Source: Cupriavidus sp. YR651 (GTDB lineage Bacteria > Pseudomonadota > Gammaproteobacteria > Burkholderiales > Burkholderiaceae). From it: a stretch of DNA of 64,000 bases. The stretch is from the NCBI RefSeq assembly GCF_900101625.1, contig NZ_FMYZ01000006.1:62001-126000 (forward strand), read 5' to 3'. Below, piece after piece: positions 45,577 through 55,667 of this stretch (the stretch's first letter is position 1; each line of letters starts with the position of its first letter). Both the position numbers and the translations under genes were made by a program. A model generated the notes under the pieces. That model was not told the origin of the DNA, made no database searches, and saw only the letters and a program-made list of their open reading frames with translations.

Positions 45577-46389
45577 GTGTTCTTGTTGAGTGATCGCGCC
45601 ATCAAGGGCACGTCACGAGTGTCGCGGCGCGTGCTTTCCATCGGCTCCCCAGCCATCGACCCTGCGGGCCGAAGCATCGACGGCAATACCTCACATTGGC
45701 GTGCTGCATGCAGCGCCCGAAAGGGAGGTATACCAAGGCAGGAAGTCCGGGTTGTGCGTGCGCCACGCGGCCCGTGTAGTGTTTGGACCGGGATTGTACC
45801 CCCCGCCTCAAGTTATCCACAAAGGATAACCCTGTGGACAAGTTGTGAAAATTCAGTGGATTGTTGTGCACAACCCGTAAAGGACAAGGCGGGTTCCGGC
45901 TGACCAAATCGGCGATTATTCATCGGAAACAAGGGCTTGACCGGTGCGAGTAATCCATATGGGTGACCGTGACGGCCCATAAAGTTACCCACCGAATGTT
46001 GTGGACAATGGCGCACGGTGACATCCGTTGCCATTGTGGCTCCCATGGCGGAACTGGCCGTTTGTCGCCTTGACAGTCGGCGCGAAAATCGGTTAAATGG
46101 CGGGTTCTGCGATGCCGCAGGGGATCACGTATGCGCATCGCCGGGTCTGGCCCGTACCGACCATGTTTACATGTGCGGCATCAGGCAAGCGGCTTGATCC
46201 CCGCCAGTGTCTCGCCCGTTGCGGCGAAACCAGCGGCGGCCGGCAGCAAGACAGAACCAGAATCGTCGGCAAGACCGCAGCAATCCACAGACCTGCATTG
46301 CGGCAGCCCCATGCGAACCATACGCGGCGGCCAAGGCGCCCCGGCACCGGCCGGCGCCCGGAAAGCCCGGATCAACCAGAGAGTGCAAC
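45577..46389. other. oriC: Probable chromosomal origin of replication (oriC)
   Basis: An 813-base gap between divergent dnaA and rpmH, the classical origin position. DnaA boxes seen: TTATCCACA at 45813-45821 (perfect); TGTGGACAA at 45833-45841 and 46000-46008 (inverted, one mismatch); palindromic TTGTGCACAA at 45864-45873; and weaker TTACCCACC near 45984. AT-richer stretches lie between and after them (GTTGTGAAAATTCAGTGGATT; GATTATTCATCGG), the likely unwinding element. The right part (46100-46389) has no clear boxes and probably holds the rpmH promoter and leader. Confidence 0.88.
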
Positions 46390-46524
46390 ATGAAACGTAC
46401 CTACCAACCTTCCGTTACCCGCCGCAAGCGCACCCATGGTTTCCGCGTGCGCATGAAGACCCGTGGCGGCCGTGCCGTCATCAACGCCCGCCGCGCCAAG
46501 GGCCGCAAGCGCCTGGCCATCTGA
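46390..46524 (+). CDS. rpmH: 50S ribosomal protein L34
   Basis: A 44-residue, highly basic ribosomal protein, [20 protein letters not shown], ending GRKRLAI. Sequence and length are those of bacterial L34. It leads the conserved rpmH-rnpA-yidD-yidC operon next to oriC. Confidence 0.99.
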   Translation: MKRTYQPSVTRRKRTHGFRVRMKTRGGRAVINARRAKGRKRLAI

Positions 46525-46670
46525 GCGCCGGGCGACCGGCCAGGACGGCACGTCGTGGCGATGGCTTGCCATCGCACCCGCACGTTACCGTCCCTGCCCA
46601 CCGCCTCGCACTCAGGATGGCCGGGAACGCCGCCGCCGAAGCGCAGCCTTGTCGCTAGCTTTCTTACAGC

Positions 46671-47120
46671 GTGTCTACCTATGCCTTTCCCAAAGCCGCG
46701 AGGCTCACAAAGACGGATGAGTTTTCATCCGTTTTTGCTTTGCGGCCGCGCCGCCGCAGCACGCACTTCGTGCTGTACGTGCGCGCCAACGGCCAGGAAC
46801 AGGCCCGGCTGGGGATCGTCGTCGGCAAGAAGTTCGCGCCGCGCGCCGCCGAGCGCAACCTGGTGAAGCGCATGGCGCGGGAACTGTTCCGGGGCCGGCA
46901 GGCCCAACTCGCGGGCCGCGACATTTTGTTGCGGCTCCAGGCCAAGTTTCCCCGCGCGGAGTTTGCCAGCCGGACCGCCGTCCGACAGGCATGTCACGCG
47001 GAAATCACCAGCCTGCTGGACGTTGCGGCGAAGCCTCTGCCCGCCGCACCCCCGGCCGCACCGCCTGCTGATCCTCCGGCCGAGCCGCCCGCGACGGCCG
47101 CCCCCGCCGCGCCCGCCTGA
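46671..47120 (+). CDS. rnpA: Ribonuclease P protein component
   Basis: Protein subunit that helps RNase P RNA mature tRNA 5' ends; 149 residues starting at GTG 46671 ([18 protein letters not shown]). The RNA-binding signature is [15 protein letters not shown]. The C-terminus carries a Pro/Ala-rich tail of about 30 residues ([18 protein letters not shown]) beyond the usual end, a lineage-specific extension. It is 146 bases after rpmH. Confidence 0.96.
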   Translation: MSTYAFPKAARLTKTDEFSSVFALRPRRRSTHFVLYVRANGQEQARLGIVVGKKFAPRAAERNLVKRMARELFRGRQAQLAGRDILLRLQAKFPRAEFASRTAVRQACHAEITSLLDVAAKPLPAAPPAAPPADPPAEPPATAAPAAPA

Positions 47121-47129
47121 CCATCCGCC

Positions 47130-47429
47130 ATGAAGCGAATCCTGCTTGCCCTGCTGCGCATCTACAAGATCGCCTTGAGTCCGTACCTGGGCTCGCAGTG
47201 CCGCTTCCTGCCGACGTGTTCCGACTACGCCCGCGACGCCATCGTGCAACATGGCCCGGCGCGCGGCACCTGGATGGCCGCTTGCAGACTGTGCCGCTGC
47301 CACCCTTTCACTGCGGGCGGGTATGATCCCGTGCCCGAGCCTGAAACACACGGGAATGTCGCCACGGCGACCCCCGCCTCCGCCGCGCCAGGCCGCCCGC
47401 CTGTCACGGTCCGGCTCCCCAGACCCTGA
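47130..47429 (+). CDS. yidD: Membrane protein insertion efficiency factor YidD
   Basis: A small peripheral membrane protein (99 residues) that assists YidC. Conserved core: [32 protein letters not shown] and [15 protein letters not shown], with the invariant cysteines. The last 25 residues are a variable Pro-rich tail. It starts nine bases after the rnpA stop and ends 22 bases before yidC. Confidence 0.97.
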   Translation: MKRILLALLRIYKIALSPYLGSQCRFLPTCSDYARDAIVQHGPARGTWMAACRLCRCHPFTAGGYDPVPEPETHGNVATATPASAAPGRPPVTVRLPRP

Positions 47430-47451
47430 TTTCCTCCGACCATAGCGAGAC

Positions 47452-49122
47452 ATGGATATCAAACGCACCATCCTGTGGGTCATCTTCTCGATGTCCCTCG
47501 TGCTGCTCTACGACAACTGGCAGCGCGCCAACGGCCACGCGTCGATGTTCTTCCCGAGCACCAACACGCAGCAGGCTGCCACGGCCGGCGGCGCAAGCGG
47601 TGCCGCGGCCCAGGGCGACGTGCCCAAAGCCAATGCCACGGGTGCCTCGGCACCGGGCGCTGCCCCGGCTGCGCCGCAGGCGGCTGCCCAGCCGACAGGC
47701 GAGAAGGTCATCGTGACCACCGACGAGGTGCGCGCCGAGATCGACACGGCCGGCGGCATCCTCTCGCGACTCGAACTGCTGAACGAGCACGAGAAGGACG
47801 GCAAGCCGGTGGTGCTGTTCGAACGTGACGCCACGCGCACCTATCTGGCACGCTCGGGCCTGATCGGCGGCGACCTGCCCAACCACACCACCGTGTTCAC
47901 GGCCACTCCTGGCCCGCGTACGCTGGATGGCAAGGACAAGCTGGAAGTCGTGCTGACTGCCGAGAAGGGCGGTGTGAAGTTTGTGAAAACTTACATCTTC
48001 CACAAGGGCAGCTACGTGGTGGATTCCCGCTTCGACGTGACCAACACGGGCACCGCGCCGGTATCGCCGACGCTGTACCTGGAACTGGCACGTGACGGCA
48101 GCAAGGTGGAGCAGTCGCAGTTCTACAGCACGTTCACCGGCCCGGCCATCTACACGGACGCGGACAAGTACCACAAGCTCAGCTTCGAAGACATCGCCAA
48201 GGGCAAGGCCAGCGTGCCGGCCGCGACCACCAATGGCTGGGTGGCGATGGTGCAGCACTACTTTGCCTCGGCCTGGATTCCGCAAACCGGCAAGCAACAC
48301 AGCTTCTACGCCGAACAGATCGACCCCAACCTGTACCGCGTGGGCATCCAGCAGCCGCTGGGCCAGCTGGCCCCGGGCGCCACGGCGACCACCGATGCCC
48401 GCCTGTTCGCCGGTCCGCAGGAAGAGCGCATGCTCGAGCAGATCACCCCGGGCCTGGAACTGGTGAAGGACTACGGCTGGCTGACGATCCTGGCCAAGCC
48501 GCTGTTCTGGCTGCTGGAAAAGCTGCACGGCTTCCTGGGCAACTGGGGCTGGTCGATCATCGCGCTGACCGTGCTGATCAAGCTGGTGTTCTTCCCGCTG
48601 TCGGCTGCCAGCTACAAGTCGATGGGCAAGATGAAGGACCTGCAGCCGCGCATGACGGCCGTCCGCGAACGCCACAAGGGCGATCCGCAGAAGATGAACC
48701 AGGAGATGATGGCGCTGTACCGTACCGAGAAGGTCAACCCGCTCGGCGGCTGCCTGCCCATCGTGATCCAGATCCCCGTGTTCATCGCGCTGTACTGGGT
48801 GCTGCTGTCGTCCGTGGAAATGCGCGGCGCGCCGTGGCTGGGCTGGATTCACGATCTGTCGGTGCCGGATCCGTTCTACATCCTCCCGGTCGTGATGGCC
48901 GTCTCGATGTTCGTGCAGACCAAGCTGAACCCGACGCCGCCGGACCCCGTGCAGGCCAAGGTCATGATGATCATGCCGCTGGTGTTCTCGTTCATGTTCT
49001 TCTTCTTCCCGGCCGGCCTCGTGCTGTACTGGGTCGTGAACAACATCCTGTCGATCGCCCAGCAATGGCAGATCAACCGCATGCTCGGCAAGGGCAAGGC
49101 GGCAGCGACGGCCAAGGGCTGA
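47452..49122 (+). CDS. yidC: Membrane protein insertase YidC
   Basis: Inner-membrane insertase (Oxa1 family), 556 residues. N-terminal helix [17 protein letters not shown]; a large periplasmic beta domain (about 75-340) after an Ala/Gly-rich linker; then the conserved five-helix core with [58 protein letters not shown] and [20 protein letters not shown]. The short basic C-terminal tail is typical. Last gene of the rpmH operon, followed by a strong terminator. Confidence 0.98.
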   Translation: MDIKRTILWVIFSMSLVLLYDNWQRANGHASMFFPSTNTQQAATAGGASGAAAQGDVPKANATGASAPGAAPAAPQAAAQPTGEKVIVTTDEVRAEIDTAGGILSRLELLNEHEKDGKPVVLFERDATRTYLARSGLIGGDLPNHTTVFTATPGPRTLDGKDKLEVVLTAEKGGVKFVKTYIFHKGSYVVDSRFDVTNTGTAPVSPTLYLELARDGSKVEQSQFYSTFTGPAIYTDADKYHKLSFEDIAKGKASVPAATTNGWVAMVQHYFASAWIPQTGKQHSFYAEQIDPNLYRVGIQQPLGQLAPGATATTDARLFAGPQEERMLEQITPGLELVKDYGWLTILAKPLFWLLEKLHGFLGNWGWSIIALTVLIKLVFFPLSAASYKSMGKMKDLQPRMTAVRERHKGDPQKMNQEMMALYRTEKVNPLGGCLPIVIQIPVFIALYWVLLSSVEMRGAPWLGWIHDLSVPDPFYILPVVMAVSMFVQTKLNPTPPDPVQAKVMMIMPLVFSFMFFFFPAGLVLYWVVNNILSIAQQWQINRMLGKGKAAATAKG

Positions 49123-49140
49123 TTGCTGAGACATCTCTGA

Positions 49141-49169
49141 AAAAAACCCGGCCTAGCGCCGGGTTTTTT
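49141..49169. terminator. Intrinsic terminator after yidC
   Basis: AAAAAACCCGGC (49141-49152) and GCCGGGTTTTTT (49158-49169) pair perfectly around a five-base loop, 18 bases after the yidC stop. Confidence 0.95.
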
Positions 49170-49228
49170 CATTGGGGCGTATGCTTATGCCCTGCATTTC
49201 GCACCAATACGCAGTGAAGGGGAACACC

Positions 49229-49999
49229 ATGACGTGGTCGGCCACGCAATACGTGCAGTTCGAGGATGAACGAACCCGCCCGGTGCGGGATCTGGTGGGC
49301 GCCATTCCCACGCAACAGGCGAAGCGTGTGGTCGATATCGGCTGCGGCCCCGGCAACTCCACCGAGGTGCTGGCCGCCCGCTACCCGGATGCGGAAGCCA
49401 CCGGGCTCGACAGCGATCAGGACATGGTCACCGCGGCGCGCAAGCGGCTGGCGGACATCCGGTTCGACATTGCCGACGTCGCCACCTGGAGCGACCCGGG
49501 CCCGTACGATGTGATCCTGGCCAACGCCGTGTTCCAGTGGGTACCCGACCACGCCACGCTGTTTCCGTCGCTGATCAAGAAGCTCGCCCCCGGAGGCAGC
49601 CTGGCGGTGCAGATGCCAGACAACCTCAATGAGCCGCCCCATCTGCTGATGCGCGACACCGCGATGAATGGTCGGTGGTCGCCCAAGCTGACCGCCGCAG
49701 CGGAAGCGCGCACGCCGCTGGCATCCGAGCGCTGGTATTACGAGTTATTGAAGCCGCACTGCACGCGCGTGGATATCTGGCGCACGATCTATCAGCATCC
49801 GCTCAAGGGTGGCGCGGCCGCGGTGGTGGAATGGTTCAAGGGCAGCGGGCTACGGCCATTCCTGGCACCGCTCGATGAAGCGGAAAAAGCCGATTACCTG
49901 CGCCAATACGAAGCAGCCATCGCCAAGGTACTTCCGGCTTTGCCCGATGGAACGGTGTTGCTGCCGTTCCCGCGTGTGTTCATTGTCGCTACGCGCTAG
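49229..49999 (+). CDS. tam: Trans-aconitate 2-methyltransferase
   Basis: SAM-dependent methyltransferase, 256 residues, detoxifying trans-aconitate formed from the TCA intermediate cis-aconitate. It starts at ATG 49229 (MTWSATQYVQFEDERTRPVR) with AAGGGGA upstream. SAM motif I is VVDIGCGPGNSTE; ANAVFQWVPDH and LAVQMPDNLNEPPH are characteristic of Tam. Its 3' end overlaps the convergent VOC gene by 11 bases. Confidence 0.93.
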   Translation: MTWSATQYVQFEDERTRPVRDLVGAIPTQQAKRVVDIGCGPGNSTEVLAARYPDAEATGLDSDQDMVTAARKRLADIRFDIADVATWSDPGPYDVILANAVFQWVPDHATLFPSLIKKLAPGGSLAVQMPDNLNEPPHLLMRDTAMNGRWSPKLTAAAEARTPLASERWYYELLKPHCTRVDIWRTIYQHPLKGGAAAVVEWFKGSGLRPFLAPLDEAEKADYLRQYEAAIAKVLPALPDGTVLLPFPRVFIVATR

Positions 50000-50378
50000 G
50001 GCCGTGGCACACCGCCTCGATGTTGTGTCCGTCAGGGTCCAGCACGAAGGCGCCATAGTAGTCGGGGTGGTAGATCTCCCGTAGCCCCGGCTTGCCGTTG
50101 TCGCGGCCGCCGGCGGCCATCGCAGCCTGGTAGAACGCATCCACGGCGTGGCGATTGTCCACGCGGAACGCTACGTGCACCGGCGGCTCGTTGGGCTTTC
50201 CGCTGGCGATCCAGAACTCGGGCTTGCCCGGCGGGCCAAAGCCGGCCACATCGGCACTGCCCGTTACGCTGGCCGGGAACTCCTTGCCGATCTCGAAGCC
50301 GATGGCGCCCAGCGCCGCCTGATAGAACGCACGACTTTTTGGATAGTCGCTGACATTGACGCCAGTGTGATCAATCAT
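49989..50378 (-). CDS. VOC (glyoxalase/dioxygenase) superfamily protein
   Basis: A 129-residue protein of two beta-alpha-beta-beta-beta modules (MIDHTGVNVSDYPKSRAFYQ; VHVAFRVDNRHAVDAFYQAA), ending in LREIYHPDYYGAFVLDPDGH and NIEAV. Metal-ligand candidates are His4 and the Glu of the final NIEAV strand. The family includes glyoxalase I-like enzymes and antibiotic-binding proteins; the substrate cannot be told. Convergent with tam. Confidence 0.88.
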   Translation of the reverse strand: MIDHTGVNVSDYPKSRAFYQAALGAIGFEIGKEFPASVTGSADVAGFGPPGKPEFWIASGKPNEPPVHVAFRVDNRHAVDAFYQAAMAAGGRDNGKPGLREIYHPDYYGAFVLDPDGHNIEAVCHGPSA

Positions 50379-50427
50379 CGTTAGCTTTCGGTAAAAGTAC
50401 CGCCACAGGCTGGGAAGACGTGTTTCA

Positions 50428-50865
50428 TCAGGCCAGGTCCAGCACGCTCATCGTCGCGTTGAAGCGGCTCACCAACACCGCTTCGCCATGCACGTCCGCA
50501 AAGACGTCGGCCTCCACCACAATGATTGAACGGCCCGATTTGAGCACGTCGGCGCGGCAACGCAGCCGGTCGCTGCGCACCGCGCGAAGCAGGTTGATCT
50601 TGAACTCGGCCGTGACAACGTGGCGGCCGGTCTCGAGGATGGTCGTCGCAGCGGCACCAGCCGTGTGGTCGGCCATCGTCGCTTGCACGCCCGCATGGAC
50701 CACGCCGCCATGCTGCAAGTGGCGCGGCGTGACAATCAGTTCAGACTCGCACCAGGCGGGCCCGCAATCCACCAGCCGGATGCCCACCTCACTCACAAAC
50801 GCCGCCTGACGGAATCCCGCCTCGATGGTCTCGCGCAGCAGCAGTTTTTCCTGATCGGTCGACAT
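50428..50865 (-). CDS. PaaI-type hotdog thioesterase
   Basis: A 145-residue single hotdog-fold protein from the ATG at 50865 (GAGAGG upstream). The family signature is HLQHGGVVHAGVQATMADHT, where the HGG and Asp are catalytic. RSIIVVEADVFADVHGEAVL follows. It probably hydrolyses an acyl- or phenylacetyl-CoA. It is in line with the VOC gene, 49 bases apart, and may be cotranscribed with it. Confidence 0.9.
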   Translation of the reverse strand: MSTDQEKLLLRETIEAGFRQAAFVSEVGIRLVDCGPAWCESELIVTPRHLQHGGVVHAGVQATMADHTAGAAATTILETGRHVVTAEFKINLLRAVRSDRLRCRADVLKSGRSIIVVEADVFADVHGEAVLVSRFNATMSVLDLA

Positions 50866-51077
50866 GATCGGTCCTCTCGGCGACGGTGGTCCGGCAAGGG
50901 TGGCGATGAATGCATCCATGGCAGTCGCCATGAATGGGGCCATTGCAGCGCGAAAGCGTTGGGCCTGTCAATGCGTAGTGCGGCGCAACAGACACTTCCG
51001 GGCTAGCGAGCGTGCGCTATCGCCTACACTGGGAAAGGCACTGCATCGTCTTTCTTTCAATCACAGAGTCCGCTGCC

Positions 51078-51830
51078 ATGAACGGCCCGCCTGCCTTGCA
51101 CAGGAAGATGCGCCCGTCCGCCGCCTTCGTGGCGCTGGGCGAGGAGGGCCTGCGTGCCATCGCGGAGCGTATCGACACGTTGTTCCACCGTGACGACGTC
51201 GAAGACGTGCATGCACTGCGCGTGGCGGTACGACATCTGCGCGCCGTGACCTGGGCGTTCGGTCCGGTGCTGCCGCAGCGCGTCGAGGCACGATGGAAGC
51301 GGGCGCTTCGTGACGTGGCCGACGCCGCAAGCGAGGTGCGCGATTGGGATGTATTCCTTGCGGAAACGCTGGCTCCGGCATTGACGATGCAACCGCAGGA
51401 CCCGGTGCTCGCGGCCCTGATCGACGTCGCGCAGGCGCGCCGCAGCCAGGCGCACGGCGCGATGACGGCAAGGTTGTCACAGTATCGACCGTCCCCATTG
51501 CCTACCCTGCATCGGGACTTGCTGCACATCGCCGCTGCCCCGTCAGGAGGTGGACGCCTGGGTGCCTTCGCAACGAAGCGCATCCGCAAGGCCCGCAACC
51601 GCACGCGAGAACTGGCGCGAGTTGCCCGCGACGGCGAGACCCGGCATGTACACAAGCTGCGCATCGGCAACAAACGGCTGCGCTACTCGATCGAGGCGCT
51701 CTCGGACGTCCTGCCGGGGCGCTACCGCAAACGGCTGCGCAAGAAGCTGGTGGCGCGGCAATCGGAATTGGGCGCGATCATCGATGGCGCCGTGGCGCGC
51801 CGCCTGATGTCCGAATGCCTGTCGGCGTGA
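51078..51830 (+). CDS. CHAD-domain protein
   Basis: A 250-residue, strongly basic, all-helical protein. Conserved histidine helices: [19 protein letters not shown] (residues 43 onward) and [24 protein letters not shown] domains bind inorganic polyphosphate and can localise to polyphosphate granules. The start ATG at 51078 lacks a strong ribosome site. It is followed 34 bases later by mnmE. Confidence 0.9.
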   Translation: MNGPPALHRKMRPSAAFVALGEEGLRAIAERIDTLFHRDDVEDVHALRVAVRHLRAVTWAFGPVLPQRVEARWKRALRDVADAASEVRDWDVFLAETLAPALTMQPQDPVLAALIDVAQARRSQAHGAMTARLSQYRPSPLPTLHRDLLHIAAAPSGGGRLGAFATKRIRKARNRTRELARVARDGETRHVHKLRIGNKRLRYSIEALSDVLPGRYRKRLRKKLVARQSELGAIIDGAVARRLMSECLSA

Positions 51831-51864
51831 GCCGCGCCAAAAACGATCTGCGACAATACCGCCT

Positions 51865-53292
51865 ATGACTGCTACCCAGCTTCCTATTGCCGCGATCGCC
51901 ACCGCGCCCGGTCGTGGCGGCATCGGCGTGGTGCGCGTGTCCGGGCCCGATGTCAGCGCCGTCATGCGCGCCGTCTGCGGACAGACGCTCAAGCCGCGAC
52001 ATGCCACCTACCTGCCGTTTCTCGATGCCCACGGTGGCGTGATCGACCACGGCCTCGCGCTGTACTTTGCCGCGCCCAACTCCTACACCGGCGAAGAGGT
52101 CCTGGAGCTGCAAGGCCACGGCGGCCCGGTCGTCATGCAGATGCTGCTGGCGCGCTGCCTGGATGCAGGCAAGGACATCGGCCTGCGCGTCGCGGAGCCC
52201 GGCGAGTTCACGCGCCGCGCATTCCTCAACGACAAGCTCGACCTGGCGCAGGCCGAGGCAGTCGCCGACCTGATCGAGGCCAGCACCGAGGCCGCCGCAC
52301 GATCGGCGGCAAGGTCGATGGAAGGCGAGTTCTCCAACGCCATTCACGCCCTGGTGGAAAAAGTTATCCACCTGCGCATGCTGGTGGAAGCCACGCTGGA
52401 TTTTCCGGAAGAAGAGATCGATTTCCTGGAAGCGTCCGACGCGCGCGGCCAGTTGGCCAGCATTCGCCACGACCTCGCCGGTGTCCTCAAGCAGGCGCGG
52501 CAGGGTTCGCTGCTGCGTGAAGGCTTGTCCGTCGTGCTGGCGGGGCAGCCCAACGTCGGCAAATCGTCGCTGCTGAACGCGCTGGCGGGCGCGGAGCTCG
52601 CCATCGTCACGCCGATTGCAGGCACCACGCGCGACCGCGTGCGCGAGACCATCCAGATTGACGGCATTCCATTGCACATCATCGACACCGCCGGCCTGCG
52701 CGACGATGCTGTCGACGAGGTGGAGCGCATCGGCATCGAGCGCACGTGGGATGCGATCCGTCGCGCGGACATCGTGCTGCATCTGGTCGACGCCACGGAC
52801 TACATCGAACATGGCCTGTCGGAAATCGACGATCACATCGACGACCGTTTGAGCGGTCAGTTGCCGCCCGGCGCGCCGATCGTACGCGTGGTCAACAAGA
52901 TCGACCTGGCACCCGCCGCGGGCGAGACGATGTTTGGCGGCAACCGCCCGCACGTGGTGGCCGCCAACGGACCGAACCCAACCGAGATCTGGATCTCCGC
53001 GCGCGCGGGCTCCGGCATCGAGCTGATGCGCCGCGAATTGCTGAGGCTGATTGGCTGGCAATCCGGGAACGAAGGCACGTTCCTGGCACGAGAGCGGCAT
53101 CTGACCGCGCTTCGCAACGCGCAATCGCACCTCGACGTCGCCACGGAACGGTCGGCGCAGCAGGCGCAGGCGCTGGACCTGTTCGCGGAGGAACTGCGTC
53201 TCGCGCAGGACCACCTCAACAGCATCACGGGCGAATTTACCAGTGATGATTTGCTGGGGACGATCTTCACGCGGTTCTGTATCGGCAAGTGA
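51865..53292 (+). CDS. mnmE: tRNA uridine-5-carboxymethylaminomethyl modification GTPase MnmE
   Basis: GTPase that with MnmG makes the 5-carboxymethylaminomethyl group of wobble uridine; 475 residues. The folate-binding N-terminal domain begins [23 protein letters not shown]. The G domain contains [16 protein letters not shown] (G1), [10 protein letters not shown] (G2), [14 protein letters not shown] (G3) and NKID (G4). The C-terminal FCIGK carries the essential Cys. Normal gene order relative to oriC in this group. Confidence 0.98.
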   Translation: MTATQLPIAAIATAPGRGGIGVVRVSGPDVSAVMRAVCGQTLKPRHATYLPFLDAHGGVIDHGLALYFAAPNSYTGEEVLELQGHGGPVVMQMLLARCLDAGKDIGLRVAEPGEFTRRAFLNDKLDLAQAEAVADLIEASTEAAARSAARSMEGEFSNAIHALVEKVIHLRMLVEATLDFPEEEIDFLEASDARGQLASIRHDLAGVLKQARQGSLLREGLSVVLAGQPNVGKSSLLNALAGAELAIVTPIAGTTRDRVRETIQIDGIPLHIIDTAGLRDDAVDEVERIGIERTWDAIRRADIVLHLVDATDYIEHGLSEIDDHIDDRLSGQLPPGAPIVRVVNKIDLAPAAGETMFGGNRPHVVAANGPNPTEIWISARAGSGIELMRRELLRLIGWQSGNEGTFLARERHLTALRNAQSHLDVATERSAQQAQALDLFAEELRLAQDHLNSITGEFTSDDLLGTIFTRFCIGK

Positions 53293-53801
53293 TGCGCCAG
53301 GACGCCAAGGCACGCCCGCTGACGGCGGGCGAGGTCGAGCTGGCCCGGCGGATGTTTGCCGACAGCATCGACTACACGCTGGTGCGCGTCCACAGCAAGA
53401 ACTACGTGCCCTGGCAAGGCGGGAACTACATCATCACGCCGAACGGGGAAATCTACCTCGGCAGGAACCTGCGTCACTACACGGACTTCAGCGCGGCCGA
53501 CCTGCCCGCGCAGGGGCTGTTCATCCACGAGATGACCCACGTCTGGCAATACCAGCAAGGCATCCATGTGCTGCTGGTCGGCGCCATCCAGCAGATCAGA
53601 CACTTCCTGATCAGCAACCAGTACGCGTACACGCTGGAACCCGGAAAGACCCTTGCGTCGTACAACATCGAGCAGCAGGGCGATATCGTGCGCGACGCCT
53701 TCTTCGGCCAGCAAGGCATGCCGGCGCCTTATCCAGCCAGCGAGTACGTCGCCACGCTTGGTGATATTTCCAGATCGTCTGACGACAACTACGTGGCATA
53801 G
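53292..53801 (+). CDS. HExxH putative zinc metallopeptidase
   Basis: A 169-residue soluble protein without signal peptide. The zinc motif is GLFIHEMTHVWQYQQG (HEMTH), and a downstream acidic NIEQQGDIVRDAFF could supply the third ligand. YIITPNGEIYLGRNLRHYTD resembles small Vgr/Rhs-associated predicted peptidases of proteobacteria. The start overlaps the mnmE stop (GTGATG), so GTG 53289 or ATG 53292 may be used and translation is coupled. No secretion genes are nearby; whether it is an enzyme, a toxin or a housekeeping protein is open. Confidence 0.7.
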   Translation: MRQDAKARPLTAGEVELARRMFADSIDYTLVRVHSKNYVPWQGGNYIITPNGEIYLGRNLRHYTDFSAADLPAQGLFIHEMTHVWQYQQGIHVLLVGAIQQIRHFLISNQYAYTLEPGKTLASYNIEQQGDIVRDAFFGQQGMPAPYPASEYVATLGDISRSSDDNYVA

Positions 53802-53847
53802 CGCCCGCGCGGTGCGGGCCTGCCAAACTGGCGTCTTGCCTTTCCCC

Positions 53848-54774
53848 TTACTTCGTCTGTTGCTGCGCCTCGTACACCTGCAGGTTGCAGTAGGCCGCCT
53901 GCGCGATCGGCGTATCGATTGCGAACACTTTCGCGCGCCGTACCAGGTCGCCGACGATGTTCTCCGCTTCCAGTCGCGGTGCGTGCTGCGTGATATCGCG
54001 CGCCATGGACGCGGACCACTCCAGCGTTTCGTCCAGCAGACGTTTCTCCATCTGCGCCATCACCGCATCCGGAAGCGCGTGCCCCTCGGCGTTGGCGACG
54101 GCGGCGCACTCGGCCATGGCGCGGCGCATCAACCCCTTTCCATCCTGGGTCCGGCAGATCGCGCCGACCGTGCCACGCATCAGACAGGTCATCAGCGCGC
54201 CGGTGGCAATCATCATCCATTTGTTCCAAAGCGCCTGTTCGACGTCATCGGAAGTGGCCCGGGAACCCGGCGTGGTGCGAATCAGCGCGTGGAACGCTTC
54301 CACCAGCGGCCGCTGGCTGGCATCGCGGGCGCCGACGATCACGGTGTCGAGCGCGCCGTAGTGACCGATCGTGCCGTCGGCCTCGAGCATCGTTGCGATC
54401 TGCGATACCCCGCCCAGCACGCGCGCGCGGCCAAAGCGTGCATCGAGCCGGTCGTAGACGGACATGCCATTCAGGAATGGCAGAACGCCGGTGCGCGCGT
54501 TCATCGCGGGTGCGATGGCCTCCATCGCCGATTCCAGGTCGTAGCCCTTGCAGGCTAGCAGCACGAGATCGTAGTCAGGCCGCACGGTCGTGCTGTCCAC
54601 GGTCTTCACCGGCTGCGCGAAGTTTCCCAGCTCACTTTTCACCACCAGGCCGCTCGCCGCCAGCTTCGCCGCACGCGCCGGGCGGACGAGAAACGTGACG
54701 TCCGCGCCAGCTTCGATGAGCCGGGCACCGTAATAGCCGCCGATGGCGCCTGCGCCAAGGACAAGGATCTTCAT
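53848..54774 (-). CDS. panE: 2-dehydropantoate 2-reductase family protein
   Basis: NADPH-dependent ketopantoate reductase family, 308 residues from the ATG at 54774. The Rossmann start is [39 protein letters not shown] and [11 protein letters not shown] are typical. The catalytic Lys/Asn region is in [20 protein letters not shown]. Could serve pantothenate synthesis or be one of the several paralogues with other 2-keto acid substrates. Divergent from a TetR regulator. Confidence 0.86.
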   Translation of the reverse strand: MKILVLGAGAIGGYYGARLIEAGADVTFLVRPARAAKLAASGLVVKSELGNFAQPVKTVDSTTVRPDYDLVLLACKGYDLESAMEAIAPAMNARTGVLPFLNGMSVYDRLDARFGRARVLGGVSQIATMLEADGTIGHYGALDTVIVGARDASQRPLVEAFHALIRTTPGSRATSDDVEQALWNKWMMIATGALMTCLMRGTVGAICRTQDGKGLMRRAMAECAAVANAEGHALPDAVMAQMEKRLLDETLEWSASMARDITQHAPRLEAENIVGDLVRRAKVFAIDTPIAQAAYCNLQVYEAQQQTK

Positions 54775-54930
54775 GGGTTGTCTCGCATGGTGGGTGAGTG
54801 CAGGCGCCCATAATACATGATGATCAACTTTTATTAAGGCCGTGAAATGATTGCCGCGTTGACTTGAACGAAGATGTAGCCGACCATCGACGCACATACA
54901 TCAGACAGGTCGGAAGGACGGGAGCACACC

Positions 54931-55527
54931 ATGCCACGCGTATCGAAAGCGGAGGCGGAGAAGAACCGCGAAATCATTGAGCAGGTATCGTCCCGGTTGT
55001 TCCGCGAGCAAGGATTCCACGGCATCAGCGTGGCAGACCTCATGGGCGCCGCAGGGCTGACGCACGGTGGCTTCTACGGCCATTTCGAATCGAAGGACGC
55101 GCTCGCGGCCATTGCTTGCACGCGCGCGTTCGAGGAATCCAGTGCGCGCTGGCGCAAGCGCGTGGACGAAGCGCCCGACAAGGCGACGGCATTGACCGGC
55201 CTGATCGAAGCCTACCTCTCCGCGCGCAACCGCAATGCGGCCGGTACGGGCTGCGCGGCACCTGCACTCGCCATCGATGTGGCGCGGGAGTCCGACGACA
55301 AGCCCGTGCGGGCGGCATACCAGACCGGAATCGAGAGCCTGCTGACCATCCTGGAGGGCATCCAGCCGGGTGACCATGCCGACGATCGCCGCGCGGGGGC
55401 CATCGCGCAGATGGCCACGCTGGTCGGCGCGATCGTCCTGGCGCGGGCCACGCAGGGCACGGCGCTGTCCAATGAAGTGCTGGCGGCGACGAAGTCCAGT
55501 CTGCTGGCGCATGTCGCCGAAAAATAG
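54931..55527 (+). CDS. TetR/AcrR-family regulator
   Basis: A 198-residue repressor-type regulator. The N-terminal helix-turn-helix domain reads NREIIEQVSSRLFREQGFHG, then ISVADLMGAAGLTHGGFYGHF. The C-terminal ligand domain contains a conserved-looking CAAPALAIDVARES. The ATG at 54931 has GGAAGGA upstream. It is divergent from the panE-like gene, which it may control; the 156-base gap shows no clean palindrome. Confidence 0.9.
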   Translation: MPRVSKAEAEKNREIIEQVSSRLFREQGFHGISVADLMGAAGLTHGGFYGHFESKDALAAIACTRAFEESSARWRKRVDEAPDKATALTGLIEAYLSARNRNAAGTGCAAPALAIDVARESDDKPVRAAYQTGIESLLTILEGIQPGDHADDRRAGAIAQMATLVGAIVLARATQGTALSNEVLAATKSSLLAHVAEK

Positions 55528-55592
55528 GCACGGTACACTTGCGGTTTGCTCCGCGCGCCCGCTCCGGGAGCGCGGAGCAACCTGTCGTTCAT

Positions 55593-55637
55593 CGACGCAT
55601 TCGACGCATTCGACGCATTCGGCGCATTTGTCGCATT
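55593..55637. repeat. Tandem 9-bp repeats
   Basis: Five units of CGACGCATT or close variants (three identical, then CGGCGCATT and TGTCGCATT), plus a partial sixth (CGTCGCC), in the gap between the TetR gene and the OB-fold protein gene. Confidence 0.9.
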
Positions 55638-55667
55638 CGTCGCCTTACCTGCCCTCAGCCGCCTCCC

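Noticed and set aside
43900-45903. Long open frame on the plus strand opposite dnaA
   Set aside because: It is an artefact of high GC third positions; dnaA on the minus strand accounts for the coding signal. The same holds for the long plus-strand frame opposite dbpA (27527-29035).
47404-49134. Long open minus-strand frame opposite yidC
   Set aside because: Composition is Arg/His/Gln/Ala-rich shadow sequence without any recognisable domain; yidC occupies the plus strand.
55593-55637. CRISPR-like or integron-like array
   Set aside because: Nine-base units without spacers and no cas or integrase gene in the window.
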